Assembly: GCA_013329295.1 (NCBI GenBank)
Contig: DUKP01000227.1
Coordinates: 3,584-28,032, forward strand
DNA: 24,449 nt
Direction of reading: 5' to 3'
Source: Candidatus Poseidoniaceae archaeon
GTDB taxonomy: Archaea > Thermoplasmatota > Poseidoniia > Poseidoniales > Poseidoniaceae
How positions within the stretch are numbered: position 1 is the stretch's first letter; each line of letters opens with the position of its first letter. Both the position numbers and the translations under genes were made by a program. The notes beneath the pieces were generated by a model, which did no database searches, was not told where the DNA came from, and saw only the letters and a list, made by a program, of their open reading frames with translations. Of this stretch, positions 22,258 through 24,449 are shown piece by piece.

Positions 22258-24449
22258 ATGCGAAAAGCAGCAAATCTTCTGATTTTTTTAATGTTTACAC
22301 TTTCATTGCAACCCATCATAGCCGACAGTGTTGCACCCAATGATGAAAATACTCAGACTGGGGAGATAATCAGTATAGATGCATTCATAACAACTAAATT
22401 TACCAGTGTAGGCGATACAATAGAAATCTTTGCCAATACCAAAGGTCATTCTGGAACCCTTAGTAACCCTTCAACGATTGTAACTGCAGATATTCTACAT
22501 TTCCCCGATAATGACCCACTTGGGATTATTGTCCAAGGCGAAACCCCACAAAATCCAGTGGTCATTGACACAGTTGTTATGCAACCACTGGAATACCATG
22601 AAGATGACAATTCAATTATGATTTGGGAAGGGTCGTATACAGTGCCAATTAATTCATTGGGAGGAGTTTATGGCGCCAGTATAACAATGGAAGACAATGG
22701 CAGATTTGCTACTGACAATCCAACACAAATTCCCGATAAATTGATTTCAGAGATTGAGCAATTACTGCAAACGATCGATGATACTTGGGATAATGCAAAT
22801 CCAACCATGGACATGAAAGCGGTATTTGACAATCTGGATTCTCATGGCGGTGGCGATTGGCCTGGTTTCGTCGATGATGCAACACGTGGGACTGGTTTAG
22901 GGGGCAGTGCCCAATTGTGGAATAATATGATTTCCGCAGGCTACAACAATCCTGCTTATGATATGAATGAAGGCGCTAAATTCCTTGAAGCTTTGATGGA
23001 ATTCTTGGAATCGACAGACCTCGATGCGGGAATGGCGTTTCTTACCGGATTATTCGTGTATGGTAATGAATTTCCATTGCCTAGAAGTGTGAATGATTTT
23101 GACCAAGTTGCAGACTATATCTCGAGTTTCGATCCGATTGAAAACTTCACCCGATTTGCTGGAACCGAAGACTTTTCAGTTGCTTATGATGCGATGCTTG
23201 GTAGTAATGAGTGGCAAGCAGTAGAGCAAGCACTTGATAATTTAGCAAATAATACGATGATTTTCGAATCCTTCCAAACGCTGTTACATAATGTTGCTTT
23301 GTTGTCAGTTTCTACGCATCCTGATGCTTTGATTGCGGGTTTTGAGGCATGGGTTGAGCCTTTGGCAAATGGTGATTATGATAGTATGACGCCATTCCAA
23401 AAACTTGTAGTCAGTTGGTCGGAAATGGATGTTACTATCCAAGACTTAGATGGTGATGATTTCCCTGATAGTATAGTATGGGAATATGAATTATTGCTAA
23501 ACACAACAGAAGGCCTGCAATGGCAAGCAAAAATGGAGACTGATTACCAATACATTGCAGATGGCTTTGAAGACTTCAATGAGTTTGACATTGAACTTTT
23601 GACTATTCTACGAGATACGATTGAGGATCCACTTTGGGAGAATGCTGGTGAAGCATTGCAAGATTTTGGCGAGTGGGCAGCTAACGCTACAGTATCCCGT
23701 GATTTGGAATGGGAATATGATTGGGAGTCAGAAGAGGAAGATGATTCGGCTGAAGGAGACGACAGTGGCGGCGACGGTGGTGGCGGAGATGATGGCGATT
23801 CAGATAGGCACCAATACGTGATATTTGACGACCTAAATACGCTTCAAACATTTGAACTTAACAAGTACATCCTTGATATCGGATTTGAATTAAGACTCCA
23901 TGGATTGTGGGATCAGAATACCGACTATCCTGACGATTTTAATATCACTGTAACCGATTCAGATGGCGATATTTCTAATGTTTTATTAGTTCGCAACCCG
24001 AATGATTGGCAAGCATACTTTGGCCGATTTACTGCAGATGATATAGGAGTTGACACTTACACGTTTAGCCAACCATTGGAGACATTCCGCCCGCCTTGTG
24101 TTGACGATGGTTGTACATTAGAGCGCGCTGAACTTAGAATCGAAACTCTACAACCCAGCCTCATCGAATCAATGCCTCTCGAAGTCATGGATGAAATATT
24201 CATGGTTTCTGCAGTAGGAGTGATTGTTGACCAAGATGAAACGGTCTTGATTGACCAGCCATATGAAGTAGAATCAACGACTTATGACGCAGTCGATGGA
24301 GCGTTATTTGGAGCCAATGTTGATACTGCCGTACTTAGATTATCTCCTGGCTTAGGGGCTTCTGCAATCTCCACACTATCAGCAGAAGGAGGTTTAACAA
24401 TCACTAGTTCTGAACCTTCAACATTGGTCGCTGATTATGATGCCAGCGA
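22258..24449 (+). CDS. Large secreted protein of unknown function, C-terminus beyond window edge
   Basis: At least 730 codons with no stop before the right edge, so the protein is partial. Signal peptide at about 1-21 (RKAANLLIFLMFTLSLQPIIA). Residues 22-145 are beta-rich and resemble an immunoglobulin-like extracellular module. Residues 160-480 are more helical, acidic and Trp-rich, with a calcium-type loop DLDGDDFPDS at 396-405. An Asp/Gly/Glu linker (490-516, EEEDDSAEGDDSGGDGGGGDD) separates this from a second beta-rich domain (518 onwards) with Cys621 and Cys626 (CVDDGC). I recognise no catalytic signature. ATG 22258 is well supported by the TATA box 26 bp upstream. The gene is probably a separate unit from the polyamine operon because it has its own promoter. 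Confidence 0.75.
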   Translation, partial: MRKAANLLIFLMFTLSLQPIIADSVAPNDENTQTGEIISIDAFITTKFTSVGDTIEIFANTKGHSGTLSNPSTIVTADILHFPDNDPLGIIVQGETPQNPVVIDTVVMQPLEYHEDDNSIMIWEGSYTVPINSLGGVYGASITMEDNGRFATDNPTQIPDKLISEIEQLLQTIDDTWDNANPTMDMKAVFDNLDSHGGGDWPGFVDDATRGTGLGGSAQLWNNMISAGYNNPAYDMNEGAKFLEALMEFLESTDLDAGMAFLTGLFVYGNEFPLPRSVNDFDQVADYISSFDPIENFTRFAGTEDFSVAYDAMLGSNEWQAVEQALDNLANNTMIFESFQTLLHNVALLSVSTHPDALIAGFEAWVEPLANGDYDSMTPFQKLVVSWSEMDVTIQDLDGDDFPDSIVWEYELLLNTTEGLQWQAKMETDYQYIADGFEDFNEFDIELLTILRDTIEDPLWENAGEALQDFGEWAANATVSRDLEWEYDWESEEEDDSAEGDDSGGDGGGGDDGDSDRHQYVIFDDLNTLQTFELNKYILDIGFELRLHGLWDQNTDYPDDFNITVTDSDGDISNVLLVRNPNDWQAYFGRFTADDIGVDTYTFSQPLETFRPPCVDDGCTLERAELRIETLQPSLIESMPLEVMDEIFMVSAVGVIVDQDETVLIDQPYEVESTTYDAVDGALFGANVDTAVLRLSPGLGASAISTLSAEGGLTITSSEPSTLVADYDAS

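Noticed and set aside
23621..23821. 66-residue open frame on the plus strand
   Set aside because: It lies fully inside the large secreted-protein gene in another frame and has no signal of its own.
1..24449. CRISPR array, tRNA, rRNA, transposase, integrase, restriction or toxin-antitoxin genes
   Set aside because: I looked for spaced direct repeats, cloverleaf-type sequences and the usual mobile or defence motifs and saw none; the window reads as ordinary chromosomal core and accessory metabolism.

Overview
The window looks like chromosome from a free-living archaeon, most probably a Thermoplasmatota relative of the marine Poseidoniales (Marine Group II) type. Archaeal signs are a diphthine synthase (Dph5), a geranylgeranyl-reductase-family flavoprotein, a Trm5-like tRNA methyltransferase, a DUF6015-like protein, and TATA-type promoters placed about 26 bp before an ATG (leaderless genes). 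Base composition is moderately AT-rich and even, coding density is very high (no gap above about 125 bp), and I see no tRNA, rRNA, CRISPR array, insertion sequence or phage gene. The lineage is an inference from protein content; no marker gene such as 16S is present.

Layout. 1-1918 (minus): a geranylgeranyl-reductase-like FAD enzyme followed by a class IIA HAD phosphatase cut by the left edge. 2022-4239 (plus): an EamA-type transporter and a TTG-started trans-sulfuration PLP enzyme. 4241-5989 (minus): a 582-residue protein I do not recognise. 6053-6937 (plus): a PqqB-like metallo-beta-lactamase-fold protein. 6943-9907 (minus): Dph5 and a sodium:solute symporter carrying an unusual extracytoplasmic C-terminal domain. 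9945-12560 (plus): a Trm5-like methyltransferase, a 42-residue zinc ribbon, an EcbF/BcbF-type HAD phosphatase and an alpha/beta hydrolase. 12575-14584 (minus): a membrane-anchored LVIVD-repeat propeller. 14679-15278 (plus): a secreted cupredoxin-like protein. 15291-18226 (minus): an exported M14 carboxypeptidase and a cytosolic M17 leucyl aminopeptidase in tandem. 18276-18698 (minus): DUF6015. 18822-22207 (plus): a polyamine cluster (agmatinase, pyruvoyl decarboxylase, deoxyhypusine-synthase-like enzyme) followed by an anchored extracellular protein. 22258 to the right edge (plus): a large secreted protein of unknown function.

How the genes fit together. Three themes stand out. First, peptide and amino-acid use: the exported carboxypeptidase, the cytosolic aminopeptidase, a symporter, a DMT exporter and a trans-sulfuration enzyme suit a protein-degrading heterotroph. 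Second, translation: Dph5 acts on elongation factor 2, the Trm5-like enzyme on tRNA, and the polyamine cluster feeds either hypusine on aIF5A or polyamine pools. Third, the cell surface: several anchored or secreted proteins with Asp-rich linkers and calcium-type loops.

The most interesting point is the polyamine cluster. Its deoxyhypusine-synthase-family member carries the sequence signature of the bacterial DHS-like/homospermidine branch rather than the usual archaeal/eukaryotic DHS, and it directly follows a pyruvoyl enzyme that could be either an AdoMet or an arginine decarboxylase. This could be a compact alternative polyamine route.
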